Assembly: GCF_019312585.1 (NCBI RefSeq)
Contig: NZ_JAHWDP010000001.1
Location: 248,001-312,000 of the forward strand
Direction of reading: 5' to 3'
From: Halomarinibacterium sedimenti
Lineage (GTDB): Bacteria; Bacteroidota; Bacteroidia; Flavobacteriales; Flavobacteriaceae
Length of the DNA stretch: 64,000 nucleotides
This document shows positions 45,636 through 55,077 of this stretch, in pieces; the first letter of the stretch is position 1; each line of letters opens with the position of its first letter. A program made the position numbers and the translations under genes. The notes under the pieces are model-generated. The model did no database searches and was not told where the DNA came from. It was given only the letters and a program-made list of their open reading frames with translations.

Positions 45636-46613
45636 ATGTCTAAGGTAAAATATTACTACGATAGCGAAACGCTCTCCTACCGAAAAATTGAACGCAAAAA
45701 AGGGAGAAGGCTAGGAATATTCTTGTTATCTCTTTTGGGATCTTTATTGAGCGGTTTTTTACTTTTATTAGTTTATTTAAATCTACCTAATGTTGAAACC
45801 CCAAAAGAGCGCGAATTAAGGCGTGAACTTGCGCAGATGGAGCTTCAATTTGAGTTATTAAATAAAAAAATGACGCAGGCCGAAGCGGTTTTGGAACAAG
45901 TAGCCGATAGAGATAATAACATTTACCGTGTTTATTTTGAAGCCAATCCCATTCCCGAAGAACAGCGTAAAGCAGGTTTTGGAGGGGTGAACCGTTATAA
46001 GGATTTGGAAGGATTTGATAATTCCAAACTTATTATTAATGCTAGTAGACGGCTTGATATTTTAACCAAACAGATTGTTATTCAATCAAAATCGTTGGAT
46101 GAAATAACGATACTCGCTACCGAAAAACAAAAGTTACTCGAAGCTATTCCCGCCATACAACCTGTAAACAATGAAGATTTAACCCGCATGGCGTCTGGAT
46201 TTGGATACCGAACCGATCCTTTTACCAAAGAACGTAAATTTCACTGGGGAATGGATTTTACTGCCCCTCGAGGAACACCGGTTTATGCTTCAGGAAATGG
46301 AGTGGTAAGTAGAGCAGATAACAGTGCAGCAGGATACGGTAATCATGTTCGTATAGACCACGGGTTTGGATATGAAAGTTTATACGCTCATTTATTTAAA
46401 TATAATGTGCGTGTGGGACAAAGAGTAAAACGAGGAGATTTAATTGGCTTTGTGGGTAGCACTGGAAGAAGTGAAGCGCCTCATTTACACTACGAAATAT
46501 TTAAGGACGGAGACCGTATAAACCCTATTAATTTTTACTATGGAAACTTAACGCCAGAAGAATTTGCTCAAATACTTGAGAAATCTCAGTTAGAAAACCA
46601 ATCGCTCGATTAA
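45636..46613 (+). CDS. Membrane-anchored M23 family metallopeptidase
   Basis: 325 residues. Short basic N-terminus, one membrane helix at about 27-49, a coiled coil at about 58-105 and a LytM/M23 domain at about 185-300. Zinc and catalytic residues are visible in HWGMDFTAPRG (HxxxD), YAHLF and HLHYEIF (HxH). Predicted murein endopeptidase or an activator of cell-wall hydrolysis during division. Shares its stop region with the next ATG (one-base overlap). Confidence 0.92.
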   Translation: MSKVKYYYDSETLSYRKIERKKGRRLGIFLLSLLGSLLSGFLLLLVYLNLPNVETPKERELRRELAQMELQFELLNKKMTQAEAVLEQVADRDNNIYRVYFEANPIPEEQRKAGFGGVNRYKDLEGFDNSKLIINASRRLDILTKQIVIQSKSLDEITILATEKQKLLEAIPAIQPVNNEDLTRMASGFGYRTDPFTKERKFHWGMDFTAPRGTPVYASGNGVVSRADNSAAGYGNHVRIDHGFGYESLYAHLFKYNVRVGQRVKRGDLIGFVGSTGRSEAPHLHYEIFKDGDRINPINFYYGNLTPEEFAQILEKSQLENQSLD

Positions 46614-46942
46614 TGCACGTAGAACTCCCAGAAAAATTGTATTACACCATTGGCGAAGTAGCTAAGGCATTTGATGTTAATACATCGCTTATACGATTTT
46701 GGGAAAAGGAATTTGATATTTTACAGCCTAAAAAAACTGCCAAAGGCAATAGAAAATTTACCCCCGAGGACATTAAAAACCTTGAGTTTATTTATCACTT
46801 GGTAAAAGAACGAGGGTTTACGCTTGAGGGAGCAAAAACGCATCTTAAAGAAAATAAGCACAAAACACTGGACAATTTTGAGATTATTAGAAAATTGGAA
46901 ACCGTAAAAGCTGAATTGTTAAAGATTAAGGAAAATCTTTAA
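46613..46942 (+). CDS. MerR-family transcriptional regulator
   Basis: 109 residues. N-terminal MerR winged helix (about 8-75; YYTIGEVAKAFDVNTSLIRFWEKEFDIL, GNRKFTPEDIKNLEFIYHLVKERGFTLEGAKTHL), followed by a short coiled coil (TLDNFEIIRKLETVKAELLKIKENL). No effector domain, so ligand sensing is unlikely. Overlaps the M23 gene by one base, a pairing I recall as common in Flavobacteriia. Confidence 0.92.
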   Translation: MHVELPEKLYYTIGEVAKAFDVNTSLIRFWEKEFDILQPKKTAKGNRKFTPEDIKNLEFIYHLVKERGFTLEGAKTHLKENKHKTLDNFEIIRKLETVKAELLKIKENL

Positions 46943-46946
46943 TTCA

Positions 46947-48248
46947 TTATTTCTTCCTAATAAAAATTGTTACTGGTACCCCGTTAAAGTCGAAGTTTTC
47001 GCGCAACTTATTTTCTAGAAAACGCTTGTAGGGCTCCTTTACATACTGTGGTAAGTTGGCAAAAAATGCAAAACTAGGGAAAGGCGTAGGCAGTTGTGTA
47101 CAGAATTTAATCTTTACATATTTTGCTTTAATAGCGGGCGGCGGATAGGCTTGTATAATAGGCAACATCACATCGTTAAGCTCACTCGTTTTTATCCTTT
47201 TACTTCTGTTCTTAAACACCTCAACAGCCGTTTCTATTGCCTTATAAATTCGTTGTTTATTGGTGACCGATATAAACACTATTGGGACATCTACAAAAGG
47301 TTCAATTTGTTTACGAATGTATGCTTCAAATTCTTTTGTTGTATTGGTTTCTTTTTCAACTAAATCCCATTTGTTCACCAAAATCACAATCCCCTTATTA
47401 TTTCGCTGTGCTAGCCAAAAAATGTTTTGTACTTGTCCATCGAATCCGCGTGTGGCATCGCAAACTAAAATAGCTACATCACAATGTTCTATAGCGCGAA
47501 CACTACGCATCACACTATAAAACTCTAGGTCTTCTTTTACCTTACTTTTCTTTCGTATTCCGGCTGTATCTACCAAGTTAAACTCGAACCCAAACTGGTT
47601 GTAGGTGGTGTCTATACTATCGCGCGTAGTTCCGGCAATATCGGTTACCACAAAACGATCTTTACCAATTAAGGCATTAATAAAAGAGGATTTTCCTGCA
47701 TTGGGACGTCCTACTACCGCAAAACGCGGAAGGGTGGTTTCTTCCTTTTCGGCTTCATCAGGTAACGCTTCTACTAAATCGTCAAGCAGTTCTCCTGTTC
47801 CGCTTCCGTTAATGCTAGAAAGGGTATAATATTTTTCTACGCCTAAGGAATAAAACTCCATGGCATCATTTACCCTGTTGCTATTATCTACTTTATTAAC
47901 GGCTAAGAAAAATGGTTTTTTACTCTTTCGAAGCAATTCCGCTACTTCTTGATCCATACCCGTAACGCCGTCTTCTACATCTACCATAAAGATTATGGCA
48001 TCTGCCTCGTCAATAGCGAGTTCTACTTGTTTGTCAATTTCAGCTTCAAAAATATCATCGCTTCCTACTACATACCCTCCTGTATCGATTAGCGAAAATT
48101 TCTTTCCGTTCCAGTCGCTCTTACCATAGTGACGGTCACGGGTTACCCCGCTCACGGCATCTACAATGGCTTCACGACGCTGGATTAATCGGTTAAAAAA
48201 GGTAGATTTACCTACATTGGGTCTTCCTACTATAGCTACTATACTCAT
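46947..48248 (-). CDS. der: Ribosome assembly GTPase Der (EngA)
   Basis: 433 residues from Met at 48248 ([21 protein letters not shown]); an in-frame ATG at 48308 would add 20 residues not typical of the family. Two tandem G domains: GRPNVGKST ... NKVD and GRPNAGKSS ... NKWD, then the KH-like domain (about 345-433; [17 protein letters not shown]). Acts in 50S maturation. Complete. Confidence 0.96.
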   Translation of the reverse strand: MSIVAIVGRPNVGKSTFFNRLIQRREAIVDAVSGVTRDRHYGKSDWNGKKFSLIDTGGYVVGSDDIFEAEIDKQVELAIDEADAIIFMVDVEDGVTGMDQEVAELLRKSKKPFFLAVNKVDNSNRVNDAMEFYSLGVEKYYTLSSINGSGTGELLDDLVEALPDEAEKEETTLPRFAVVGRPNAGKSSFINALIGKDRFVVTDIAGTTRDSIDTTYNQFGFEFNLVDTAGIRKKSKVKEDLEFYSVMRSVRAIEHCDVAILVCDATRGFDGQVQNIFWLAQRNNKGIVILVNKWDLVEKETNTTKEFEAYIRKQIEPFVDVPIVFISVTNKQRIYKAIETAVEVFKNRSKRIKTSELNDVMLPIIQAYPPPAIKAKYVKIKFCTQLPTPFPSFAFFANLPQYVKEPYKRFLENKLRENFDFNGVPVTIFIRKK

Positions 48249-48329
48249 ATTCTGAAAAATGGACTGCAAAGGTAGGGGTTTAAATTGAAGAAAAAATGCT
48301 AATTTCAATCTGTTTAAAATTATTATCTA

Positions 48330-48824
48330 TTGGAACTAGGTGAAGAAATAGTATTGCGCCCCCGGTTTACTTTTGATTTAAAAAGTACACCCGAAGAAGC
48401 GATAAAGGCATTTGAAGCTAAAAAGAATAACACAGAGGACATTGTGATTACGCATGTAGACCATCACGTATTTTTAAAAATTCCGAAACACCTACAACAT
48501 TTTTGGTCGCCTCAACTGGATTTGGAAATTACTAGTTTTGAAGAAGGAAAGACTACCCTACGAGGGCTCTTTGGCCCCAAACCAGCGGTATGGACTATGT
48601 TTATGTTCTTCCACTTTGCCGTGGCATCGCTGTTTATTGCCTTCGGGATTTGGGCATACACCAATGCCTCTTTAGACTCCCCTTACCTACTACAATTAGT
48701 ATTCATGGGGCTTATGGTAATTACTTGGTTTGTACTTTATTTTGCCGGTAGGATGGGCAAACAAGCAGGTAAAAAAGAAATGCTAAAGCTTTATGGGTTT
48801 ATGAAGCAAACGTTGCAGCTTTAA
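48330..48824 (+). CDS. Membrane protein, two helices after a soluble N-terminal domain
   Basis: 164 residues from a TTG start (codons upstream run into a stop five codons earlier, with no ATG). A soluble part at about 1-80 (EEIVLRPRFTFDLKSTPEEAIKAFEAKK, LQLDLEITSFEEGKTTLRGLFGPKPAVW) resembles START-like lipid-binding segments only weakly. Two helices follow at about 88-110 and 118-140, then a basic tail. Function unknown. Divergent from der, convergent with era. Confidence 0.72.
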   Translation: MELGEEIVLRPRFTFDLKSTPEEAIKAFEAKKNNTEDIVITHVDHHVFLKIPKHLQHFWSPQLDLEITSFEEGKTTLRGLFGPKPAVWTMFMFFHFAVASLFIAFGIWAYTNASLDSPYLLQLVFMGLMVITWFVLYFAGRMGKQAGKKEMLKLYGFMKQTLQL

Positions 48825-49702
48825 TTGTTATATCCAAAACGCTTTAATTGGTTTTGATCGTTACGCCAGTTTTTATTCACCTTTACATACAACTCTAGGT
48901 GAATATGCTTCCCGAAGAATTTCTCTAAATCTTTACGTGCTTCAATCCCTACCCACTTAAGAGGTTGTCCTTTATGACCAATCACAATTCCTTTTTGAGA
49001 TTCTCGCTCTACCATAATAATTGAACGAATACGAATCATTTTTTCATCTTCAAAAAACTCTTCGGTTTCTATCTCTACCGAATACGGAATTTCCTTTTTG
49101 TATTGCATTAATATTTTTTCGCGAATGGTTTCATTCACAAAAAAACGTTCGGGCTTATCGGTTAATTGGTCTTTAGGATAAAAGGCGGGTGACTCTGGTA
49201 GTAGCTCAATAATCCTCTGAAAAACTTGTTGTACTCCAAAATTCTTTAAAGCAGAAATGGCAAAAACCTCGGCATTGGGCACTTTTTCCTGCCACATTTT
49301 TACAGCTTCGAGCAGGGATTCTTCATTCCCCATATCAATTTTATTGAGCAGTAGTAGCACGGGGATTTTGGCACTCTTTATTTTATTGAAAAAATCTTCG
49401 TCTTTTAATTCCTTTTCGCCTAATTCTACAATATAGAGCAGTACATCGGCATCGTCAAAAGCAGATTTTACAAACTCCATCATACTGCTTTGCAACTCGT
49501 AGGCTGGTTTAATAATTCCAGGGGTATCACTCAACACTACCTGAAAATCCTCACCGTTTACAATCCCTAAAATTCGATGGCGTGTTGTTTGCGCTTTACT
49601 GGTGATGATAGACAAGCGTTCCCCTACAAAAGCATTCATAAGTGTACTCTTGCCTACGTTAGGGTTTCCTATAATATTTACAAATCCAGCTTTGTGAGCC
49701 AT
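48821..49702 (-). CDS. era: GTPase Era
   Basis: 293 residues. N-terminal G domain (GNPNVGKST at about 12-20, DTPGI, NKID) and C-terminal KH RNA-binding domain (about 215-290; GIVIGHKGQPLKWVGIEARKDLEKFF). Binds 16S rRNA in 30S maturation. Ends overlap the convergent gene by four bases. Confidence 0.97.
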   Translation of the reverse strand: MAHKAGFVNIIGNPNVGKSTLMNAFVGERLSIITSKAQTTRHRILGIVNGEDFQVVLSDTPGIIKPAYELQSSMMEFVKSAFDDADVLLYIVELGEKELKDEDFFNKIKSAKIPVLLLLNKIDMGNEESLLEAVKMWQEKVPNAEVFAISALKNFGVQQVFQRIIELLPESPAFYPKDQLTDKPERFFVNETIREKILMQYKKEIPYSVEIETEEFFEDEKMIRIRSIIMVERESQKGIVIGHKGQPLKWVGIEARKDLEKFFGKHIHLELYVKVNKNWRNDQNQLKRFGYNN

Positions 49703-49772
49703 AAAAAATGTTTTTGCAAAGGTAGGTTATTACAATTTGTTGAAAAGGAAGCGCATTTATTTATTTCTGAAA

Positions 49773-49808
49773 TAAAAAAAATAGGTAGCCAAGTAATTGA
49801 CTACCTAT
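49773..49808 (-). terminator. Terminator of the small lmo0937-like gene
   Basis: Minus strand ATAGGTAG / CTACCTAT with a further CAA/TTG pairing inside, followed by eight T. Lies 20 bases after the stop codon. Confidence 0.85.
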
Positions 49809-49827
49809 CCCTCAGCTGTAGAAATCC

Positions 49828-50022
<195 letters not shown>

Positions 50023-50130
50023 TTAAAGATACAGTAACTAAGGTTAAGTAGTACGCCTTTTAATAATTCCTTCACAAAAGTTTGGGACAGATTAACAATT
50101 AGCGCTTTACATTCTTATAATTTTAAAATC

Positions 50131-51381
50131 TTATTTTTTTAAATCTTGAATCACCCAATGTAACATATTATCTCTCCCCTTTGCAAAGCTACCCCATTGA
50201 TAATGTAATAAAACATCGGGTTGCACCCCTTGTGTAACAGTATCTGAAATTTTAAAATATCGTTTTGAATACGTAATTACCAATTTTGAGTTTGGCAACT
50301 CAAATGTAGCCATATCTTGATATCCAGTGGGGTTAGAGCCAGTGGGTTCGCCTACTACTTTGCCGTTAAGTAGCCTTTTAAAAAGGGCGGTGTTACTGGT
50401 TGCTGCCGAAAATGTAATATGATCACACATAATGTAAACTCCATTTTTCCAGTCTATGGTGTCTGCCAAATTGAGCGCATAGGCCAAAACCACTCCTACA
50501 TATAAATCGCCACCTCCATTGCCACGAAGATCAATAACTGCCTTTGAATGTGCATTCGCCATAATATATCCAACCAAGGTTTCCCCAAAGGCTAGCATTT
50601 CATCAAAACTTGGATAACCCTTAAATTTAATATAGATAGCTTTTGTATCCTTTATGGGTGTATACCATAAATAATCGAATTTTGAGTCTTCGGGTTTTGT
50701 AATCTCAGGAACGCTAATCGTTAGTGCTTCAAAATCGGTTTCTTTTGTAGACGTATTGTTGGAAATAGGATTTAAAGTAAGGCTTATTTCCCGTTTATTT
50801 TCATCTATAAAAGTGAATTTGGCTTCGTTTTTATTCTTCGTAATGTGTAGCGCATAAAGCAACTCACTCATAGGTATATATTCTCCTGTTCTAATCACTT
50901 CCGAATATTCATTTTCTACAAACTGGGCCACTTCTGAAACCTTTGACACTACCTCATTAATAGGAATTCCTTCAATTTTAATTAAGGATGTTTTTAAAAG
51001 ATTTTTATGCTCTTTAGCAACCTTTACCACACGCCAATGCCCTTCTAAAAAACGTACTTCAAAAGGATAGTTATGGGTTTCAATATTTCGTAATGACACC
51101 GAGGTATGACCATCACCAATGCGTCTTGTTAATCGCATGAGGTCTAACATAATCTCAAAATCGGTCTTCTCAAGGACACTTTCTTTTATCCTAGTTAGCT
51201 CACTTTCAAAATCTTGTTTGCTAACGCTATTATAAACGTCTATGTGTTTTACTTCTAATCCAGTTTGATAGGCTTGAATATCTTCTTGCCAAGCCAATAC
51301 CCTATTCTGCTGGGCATTTACAAAGGAAAGTTGAAGGAATGTAAAACCGAGTAGGAGATATTTAAAAACATATTTTTTCAT
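50131..51381 (-). CDS. S41-like peptidase, secreted
   Basis: 416 residues. Signal peptide about 1-23 (ends FVNAQ). N-terminal helical part (about 30-110) and a C-terminal S41 fold (about 215-400) with AVIDLRGNGGGDLYVG and the nucleophile region HITFSAATSNTALFKR. The conserved Lys of C-terminal-processing proteases (GEKTFGKG) is replaced by GEPTGSNPTGYQ, as in the tricorn/IRBP-like branch. Substrate unknown. Follows the cyclase gene by 54 bases and may be co-transcribed with it. Confidence 0.82.
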   Translation of the reverse strand: MKKYVFKYLLLGFTFLQLSFVNAQQNRVLAWQEDIQAYQTGLEVKHIDVYNSVSKQDFESELTRIKESVLEKTDFEIMLDLMRLTRRIGDGHTSVSLRNIETHNYPFEVRFLEGHWRVVKVAKEHKNLLKTSLIKIEGIPINEVVSKVSEVAQFVENEYSEVIRTGEYIPMSELLYALHITKNKNEAKFTFIDENKREISLTLNPISNNTSTKETDFEALTISVPEITKPEDSKFDYLWYTPIKDTKAIYIKFKGYPSFDEMLAFGETLVGYIMANAHSKAVIDLRGNGGGDLYVGVVLAYALNLADTIDWKNGVYIMCDHITFSAATSNTALFKRLLNGKVVGEPTGSNPTGYQDMATFELPNSKLVITYSKRYFKISDTVTQGVQPDVLLHYQWGSFAKGRDNMLHWVIQDLKK

Positions 51382-51435
51382 AATAAACTGACGATTTAAA
51401 CCATTTTTTGAAACAATTTAATGAAAGAAAATAAC

Positions 51436-52533
51436 TCAATGTATTTTTACAGTAAATAGGCTTACCTTTTCTTGTTTTCCTTTTAAGGGAATATTCCCAA
51501 TGGAATTAAATTGAAACGTTGACTTTTCTTGAATATCATCCAAAACCTTTTGAGAAACCAATAAATCTGTAGAAAATTCCTTGCATAAAGATTGCATTCT
51601 TGCCGTGGTATTTAAAACATCTCCTGTAAAAAATATTTCTTTCTTTAGTGCGCCTATTTCCCCTGTAGTAACCTCCCCCACATGAATAGCAGCTTTAAAT
51701 TCTGGAAAAAAATGAAATGTTTTGTGATACCAATCTTTTCTTTTTTCTAAATCGGTTTTCATATCATAAAAGCATTTAATACTTGCATCGGCTCCTTTCA
51801 CTTTCTTAAGATTCCAAGTAATTACAATCTCATCCCCAATGTATTGATATACCTCCCCTTCATTATTAATAATGGCATTAGACAAATCATTGTAATAGGC
51901 TCTTAATAGTTCAAAATATTTTCGGTTGCCTAACTTCTCTGCGATGGTTGTGGAGGCTTTCATATCGGTAAACATAATGACCCGTTCCTCGTTAATGGGA
52001 TTATGATACTTTCCCGTAAAAAAGTTTTTTAGCACATTTTGACCTAGGTTTTCACTTACTTCAGCATATAGCAGAGAAATTAAAAGCGAAAAGCCAATTT
52101 GCATTAGGGTGCTTAGGTGGGTAATACTAAAGAAAAAGGTGACATATTTATTCCAAACTTGAATGTCCAAAATTGAAGTATTCATTTCAATACTAGCGGC
52201 AATCATAAACATGACGAATATGATAATGCTTAAAAAAACAGTATAAATAATGAACTTATAAAATATCTTAGCTTTAAAACTATAGGTAACAAAGTGTTTT
52301 TCAAGATATACTAGCTCAATAACTCCAACTAAAAGACCTACCAGGGTTACCCCAAATGAGGCAAAAATAAATACCTGAAGATTAACATTAATGGCAGAGT
52401 CTAAGGTGTTTCCTTGAGCTCCTGATACGGCATGCTCTGAAAACAAAAAGACTAAAGAGAGAATAAACCATATAAGCCCAAAGGGAATAATTCGATTAAT
52501 ATTTCTCTTAGTTCTGGGTGTTAGTTTTAGCAC
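51436..52533 (-). CDS. Membrane-bound class III adenylate/guanylate cyclase
   Basis: 365 residues from GTG at 52533. Four hydrophobic helices at about 14-30, 48-70, 85-112 and 130-152. Then a class III cyclase domain (about 180-365) with metal ligands in FTDMKAST and YIGDEIVITW and transition-state residues in LNTTARMQ. The usual substrate-specifying Lys before GD reads Gln (VYQYIGDE), so ATP versus GTP preference is uncertain and an atypical product or low activity is possible. The two Crp/Fnr-type regulators just to the right could in principle respond to its product, though their nucleotide binding is unproven. Confidence 0.85.
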   Translation of the reverse strand: MLKLTPRTKRNINRIIPFGLIWFILSLVFLFSEHAVSGAQGNTLDSAINVNLQVFIFASFGVTLVGLLVGVIELVYLEKHFVTYSFKAKIFYKFIIYTVFLSIIIFVMFMIAASIEMNTSILDIQVWNKYVTFFFSITHLSTLMQIGFSLLISLLYAEVSENLGQNVLKNFFTGKYHNPINEERVIMFTDMKASTTIAEKLGNRKYFELLRAYYNDLSNAIINNEGEVYQYIGDEIVITWNLKKVKGADASIKCFYDMKTDLEKRKDWYHKTFHFFPEFKAAIHVGEVTTGEIGALKKEIFFTGDVLNTTARMQSLCKEFSTDLLVSQKVLDDIQEKSTFQFNSIGNIPLKGKQEKVSLFTVKIH

Positions 52534-52569
52534 AATTAAAAATAGTAAAAACTATAAAAAAGAAAAAAA

Positions 52570-52598
52570 TAAAGCCTCTTGATTTCTCAAGAGGCTTT
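52570..52598 (-). terminator. Terminator behind the tRNA-fMet fragment
   Basis: AAAGCCTCTTGA / TCAAGAGGCTTT with a TTTC loop, T-rich on the minus-strand 3' side. It fits the original tRNA transcript rather than the cyclase gene, which starts further down. Confidence 0.8.
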
Positions 52599-52600
52599 AT

Positions 52601-52645
52601 TAGTAGCGGGAACTGGACTCGAACCAGTGACCTTCGGGTTATGAG
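52601..52645 (-). tRNA. 3'-terminal fragment of initiator tRNA-fMet (CAT), probable attachment-site scar
   Basis: Read on the minus strand: CTCATAACCCGAAGG, TCACTGG, TTCGAGT, CCAGTTCCCGCTACTA. That is the anticodon loop with CAT, the three-C side of the initiator anticodon stem, the variable loop, the complete T arm and the 3' acceptor strand. The 5' half (acceptor 5' strand, D arm, GGG of the anticodon stem) is missing: homology stops abruptly at 52645 and the next bases do not continue the tRNA. The gene is therefore broken. An intact copy should lie at higher coordinates outside the window if this is an integration scar. Confidence 0.8.
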
Positions 52646-52894
52646 TTCCAATCGAAAATTAACAAACCCTCTATTTACTTGGATTTCCAGTGACTCACTC
52701 CTGCTATTATGTCAAAATCGTATGCGTTAGCGTATGCGCAAAGATTATTAATTACTACAGTAAAAATAGACATTATATTATTAATTACAAAAGATCTCTA
52801 AAAACCATCTCTTTTTCAATAGTAATTTATTTTTTTTTACTTTAAACCTTTATTTTTAATGTCTTTAGAATATTTTGAAACAGTAAATTAATTA
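52646..52894. other. Gene-free AT-rich stretch right of the tRNA scar
   Basis: No ORF, RNA or clear promoter recognised. It holds one close direct repeat, CGTATGCG at 52719-52726 and 52731-52738 (12-base period). This could be an arm site for an integrase or nothing. Base composition is more AT-rich than the flanking genes. Confidence 0.4.
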
Positions 52895-53479
52895 ATGGTA
52901 ATGAAACCAAAAGATATATTTATTACACATTTAAAAAAGAGCATTTCGATTTCAGAAAGTGACGAAATACTTGTTAGGACATATTTTATTGAAAGAGAAT
53001 TAAAGAAAAAAGAAATTTTACTTTTTGCTGGAAAGGAATCGTGTCATATGCAATTTATTGCAAAAGGATCATTACGGGCATATTATTTAGATGAAGATGC
53101 CAAGGAACATATAGTACAATTTGGTATTGAAGAATGGTGGGTTAATGACTTATACAGTTACCTTACAAAAACCCCTGCTACACAGTATATACAAGCACTA
53201 GAAGATAGTATCATCTTACAAATACATAGAGATAAACTAAACGAGCTTTATGATTTAGTCCCAGCTATTGAGCGTTTTTTTAGATTGAAATTTGAAAAAG
53301 CCTATGTTGCTTTCCAAAATAGAACCATTAATTCTATGAGCAAAACAGCCGAAGAACGATACGAAGAATTTCGTACAAAATATAGAGCTATAGAACAGCG
53401 TGTGCCACAATATATGGTAGCTTCCTATCTTGGCATTACCCCCGAATTTCTTAGCGCTATCAGAAAAAAAACAATATAA
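52895..53479 (+). CDS. Crp/Fnr-family transcriptional regulator (Bacteroidetes type)
   Basis: 194 residues. N-terminal cyclic-nucleotide-binding-like barrel (about 15-130; AGKESCHMQFIAKGSLRAYYLDEDAKEHIVQFG). The C-terminal helix-turn-helix is at the very end (RVPQYMVASYLGITPEFLSAIRKKTI). The Arg/Glu pair of a cAMP pocket is not evident, so the ligand is unknown. Shares the RVPQY.ASYLG.PE.LS.IRK signature with the regulator at 57306. One of the two is the best candidate to bind the TTAAGATATCTTAA palindrome. Confidence 0.92.
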   Translation: MVMKPKDIFITHLKKSISISESDEILVRTYFIERELKKKEILLFAGKESCHMQFIAKGSLRAYYLDEDAKEHIVQFGIEEWWVNDLYSYLTKTPATQYIQALEDSIILQIHRDKLNELYDLVPAIERFFRLKFEKAYVAFQNRTINSMSKTAEERYEEFRTKYRAIEQRVPQYMVASYLGITPEFLSAIRKKTI

Positions 53480-53484
53480 ATTCC

Positions 53485-53532
53485 TTTCTTAAGATATCTT
53501 AATTATTAGTTTTCCCTCAAGGTCTAGCTTTG
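53485..53532 (+). promoter_or_regulatory. Palindromic operator and promoter of the GNAT-VOC unit
   Basis: TTTCTTAAGATATCTTAA at 53485-53502, 22 nt, then a perfect TAGCTTTG -7 box (53525-53532). There is no TTG -33 element at the usual place, which suggests dependence on an activator bound at about -42. Confidence 0.75.
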
Positions 53533-53552
53533 TACTGTTAAATAAGAAATGT

Positions 53553-54272
53553 ATGAACGCTAAAATCATAAATAATTTATTTGAATTTTGGGAACAAATA
53601 GGAACCTCAGCTCATTGTTTTAAAAAAGAAATTGGCTTTAAACTTACCATGCCAGAGAACAATTCATGGCCCTCTAAAATCTTCTCCTTAAATCCCCTAA
53701 CCATTGATTTAAAAGATTTACGAAACCGCATTCAAAATAGTGAACTTCCGAATGCTATTGGGGTTGTCGAAGAAGAAAACACTAATCAAATATTAGTAAA
53801 GCATCACTTTAAAAAGACAAGCATTGTAAAAGCTATGTCATTAAATATTTCTCAATTAGAAAAACCAACAATTAATTTTGATAATATAAAGCAGATTGAA
53901 ACTGATGAAGAAGCTTGTCATTTTGCCGAAATAGCTACAAAATCATTCGGATATGTGGTTTCACCCAAGATTATTAAAGCAATCATAAAGGAATCAAATA
54001 TTAAAATGTTTTTAGGCAAACTCGAAAACGAATATGCAAGTTGTGGAATGATTTATTTAGATAAAAATGGAGAATCGGGTATCCATATGATAGGGACACT
54101 TGACAATTTTAGAGGCTTTGGGTTAGGAAAGACAATGACCCAGAAACTTATATCTGAAGCATTCAAAAATAATAGCGATTATGTATTTTTAGTAGCATCA
54201 AAACTTGGAGAACCTATTTACACTAAATTAGGCTTCCAAACCTTTGGCGCACTTGCTACGTACACTGTTTAA
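53553..54272 (+). CDS. GNAT-family N-acetyltransferase
   Basis: 239 residues. C-terminal GNAT fold (about 105-235): acetyl-CoA motif A in HMIGTLDNFRGFGLGKTMTQKL and LGEPIYTKLGFQTFGALATY at the end. The N-terminal ~100 residues (NLFEFWEQIGTSAHCFKKEIGFKLTMPENNSWPSKIF) are a separate domain that I could not name. Substrate unknown. Followed by the VOC gene 38 bases later under one promoter. Confidence 0.85.
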   Translation: MNAKIINNLFEFWEQIGTSAHCFKKEIGFKLTMPENNSWPSKIFSLNPLTIDLKDLRNRIQNSELPNAIGVVEEENTNQILVKHHFKKTSIVKAMSLNISQLEKPTINFDNIKQIETDEEACHFAEIATKSFGYVVSPKIIKAIIKESNIKMFLGKLENEYASCGMIYLDKNGESGIHMIGTLDNFRGFGLGKTMTQKLISEAFKNNSDYVFLVASKLGEPIYTKLGFQTFGALATYTV

Positions 54273-54310
54273 TGACCTTCACTTGATTTATTTTTTAGTA
54301 ATTTTATTTA

Positions 54311-54988
54311 ATGAAGATTAAAAAATTACAACTGCTTACAAACAATCTTAAGGATACAAAAGAATTTTATACAGTTTCTTTAGGGCTTCAAACCATTGAA
54401 GAATCTTCAGATAAGTTTACATTACAAATTGGAAGAAGTGAGCTCACTTTTCTCAAAGCCCAAAACAACCATATTTACCATTTTTGTTTCCTAATTCCTT
54501 CAAATAAAATTATCGAGGCTTTAGAATGGTTTGAAAAAAGAGGTCGCGTCCTTTCAATTGAAAACCAGAGAAAAATACAAAATTTTGAAAGCTGGAATGC
54601 TCAGTCTTTTTATTTCAAAGATCCAAGTGGAAATATCGTAGAGTTTATAGTCAGACATGATATAGAAAATAAAAGTGATGTTGCCTTTGGTTCAGATAGT
54701 ATTCTTTGTGTAAATGAAATTGGCATGCCCACAAGAGACATTCTTACTACTAATAGATTTTTAGAAAGTAAATTGACATCGAAGTTTTGGAAAGGAAATT
54801 TTAAATCATTTGGCACCCATGGATCACAAATAGGATTGCTTCTGCTTCCAAATTACCTTCTAAAAGCAAAATGGTTCCCAACGGAATTAGTAATAAAACC
54901 AGAACCCTTTAAAGCTCAATTGGAAATAAATGAAATTTTGTATTCATTAGAATACAAAAATGAAACTATTTCCATTTCTATTTTGTAA
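54311..54988 (+). CDS. VOC (glyoxalase/dioxygenase) superfamily protein
   Basis: 225 residues in two halves. The first VOC module (about 1-118; KIKKLQLLTNNLKDTKEFYTVSLGLQTI, HFCFLIPSNKIIEALEWFEKRGRVL, SFYFKDPSGNIVEFIVRHD) has the typical metal-ligand region. The second half is degenerate. Could be a lyase, dioxygenase or resistance protein; substrate not determinable. Second gene of the GNAT unit. Confidence 0.85.
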   Translation: MKIKKLQLLTNNLKDTKEFYTVSLGLQTIEESSDKFTLQIGRSELTFLKAQNNHIYHFCFLIPSNKIIEALEWFEKRGRVLSIENQRKIQNFESWNAQSFYFKDPSGNIVEFIVRHDIENKSDVAFGSDSILCVNEIGMPTRDILTTNRFLESKLTSKFWKGNFKSFGTHGSQIGLLLLPNYLLKAKWFPTELVIKPEPFKAQLEINEILYSLEYKNETISISIL

Positions 54989-55006
54989 CAATTTGGTTCA
55001 CAAGCC

Positions 55007-55054
55007 TTTCTTAAGATACCTTAAGTTTTATCACCCAACTAGCCTCTAAATTTG
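55007..55054 (+). promoter_or_regulatory. Palindromic operator and promoter of the barrel-DoxX-DMT-nitroreductase operon
   Basis: TTTCTTAAGATACCTTAA at 55007-55024, 22 nt, then a perfect TAAATTTG -7 box (55047-55054). Same spacing as at 53485; again no -33 TTG. Confidence 0.75.
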
Positions 55055-55077
55055 CCTATATCAATTAGATATAGGTT

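Noticed and set aside
52518-52730. 70-residue plus-strand ORF over the tRNA fragment
   Set aside because: It reads through the antisense of the tRNA piece and its terminator; a known type of false ORF.
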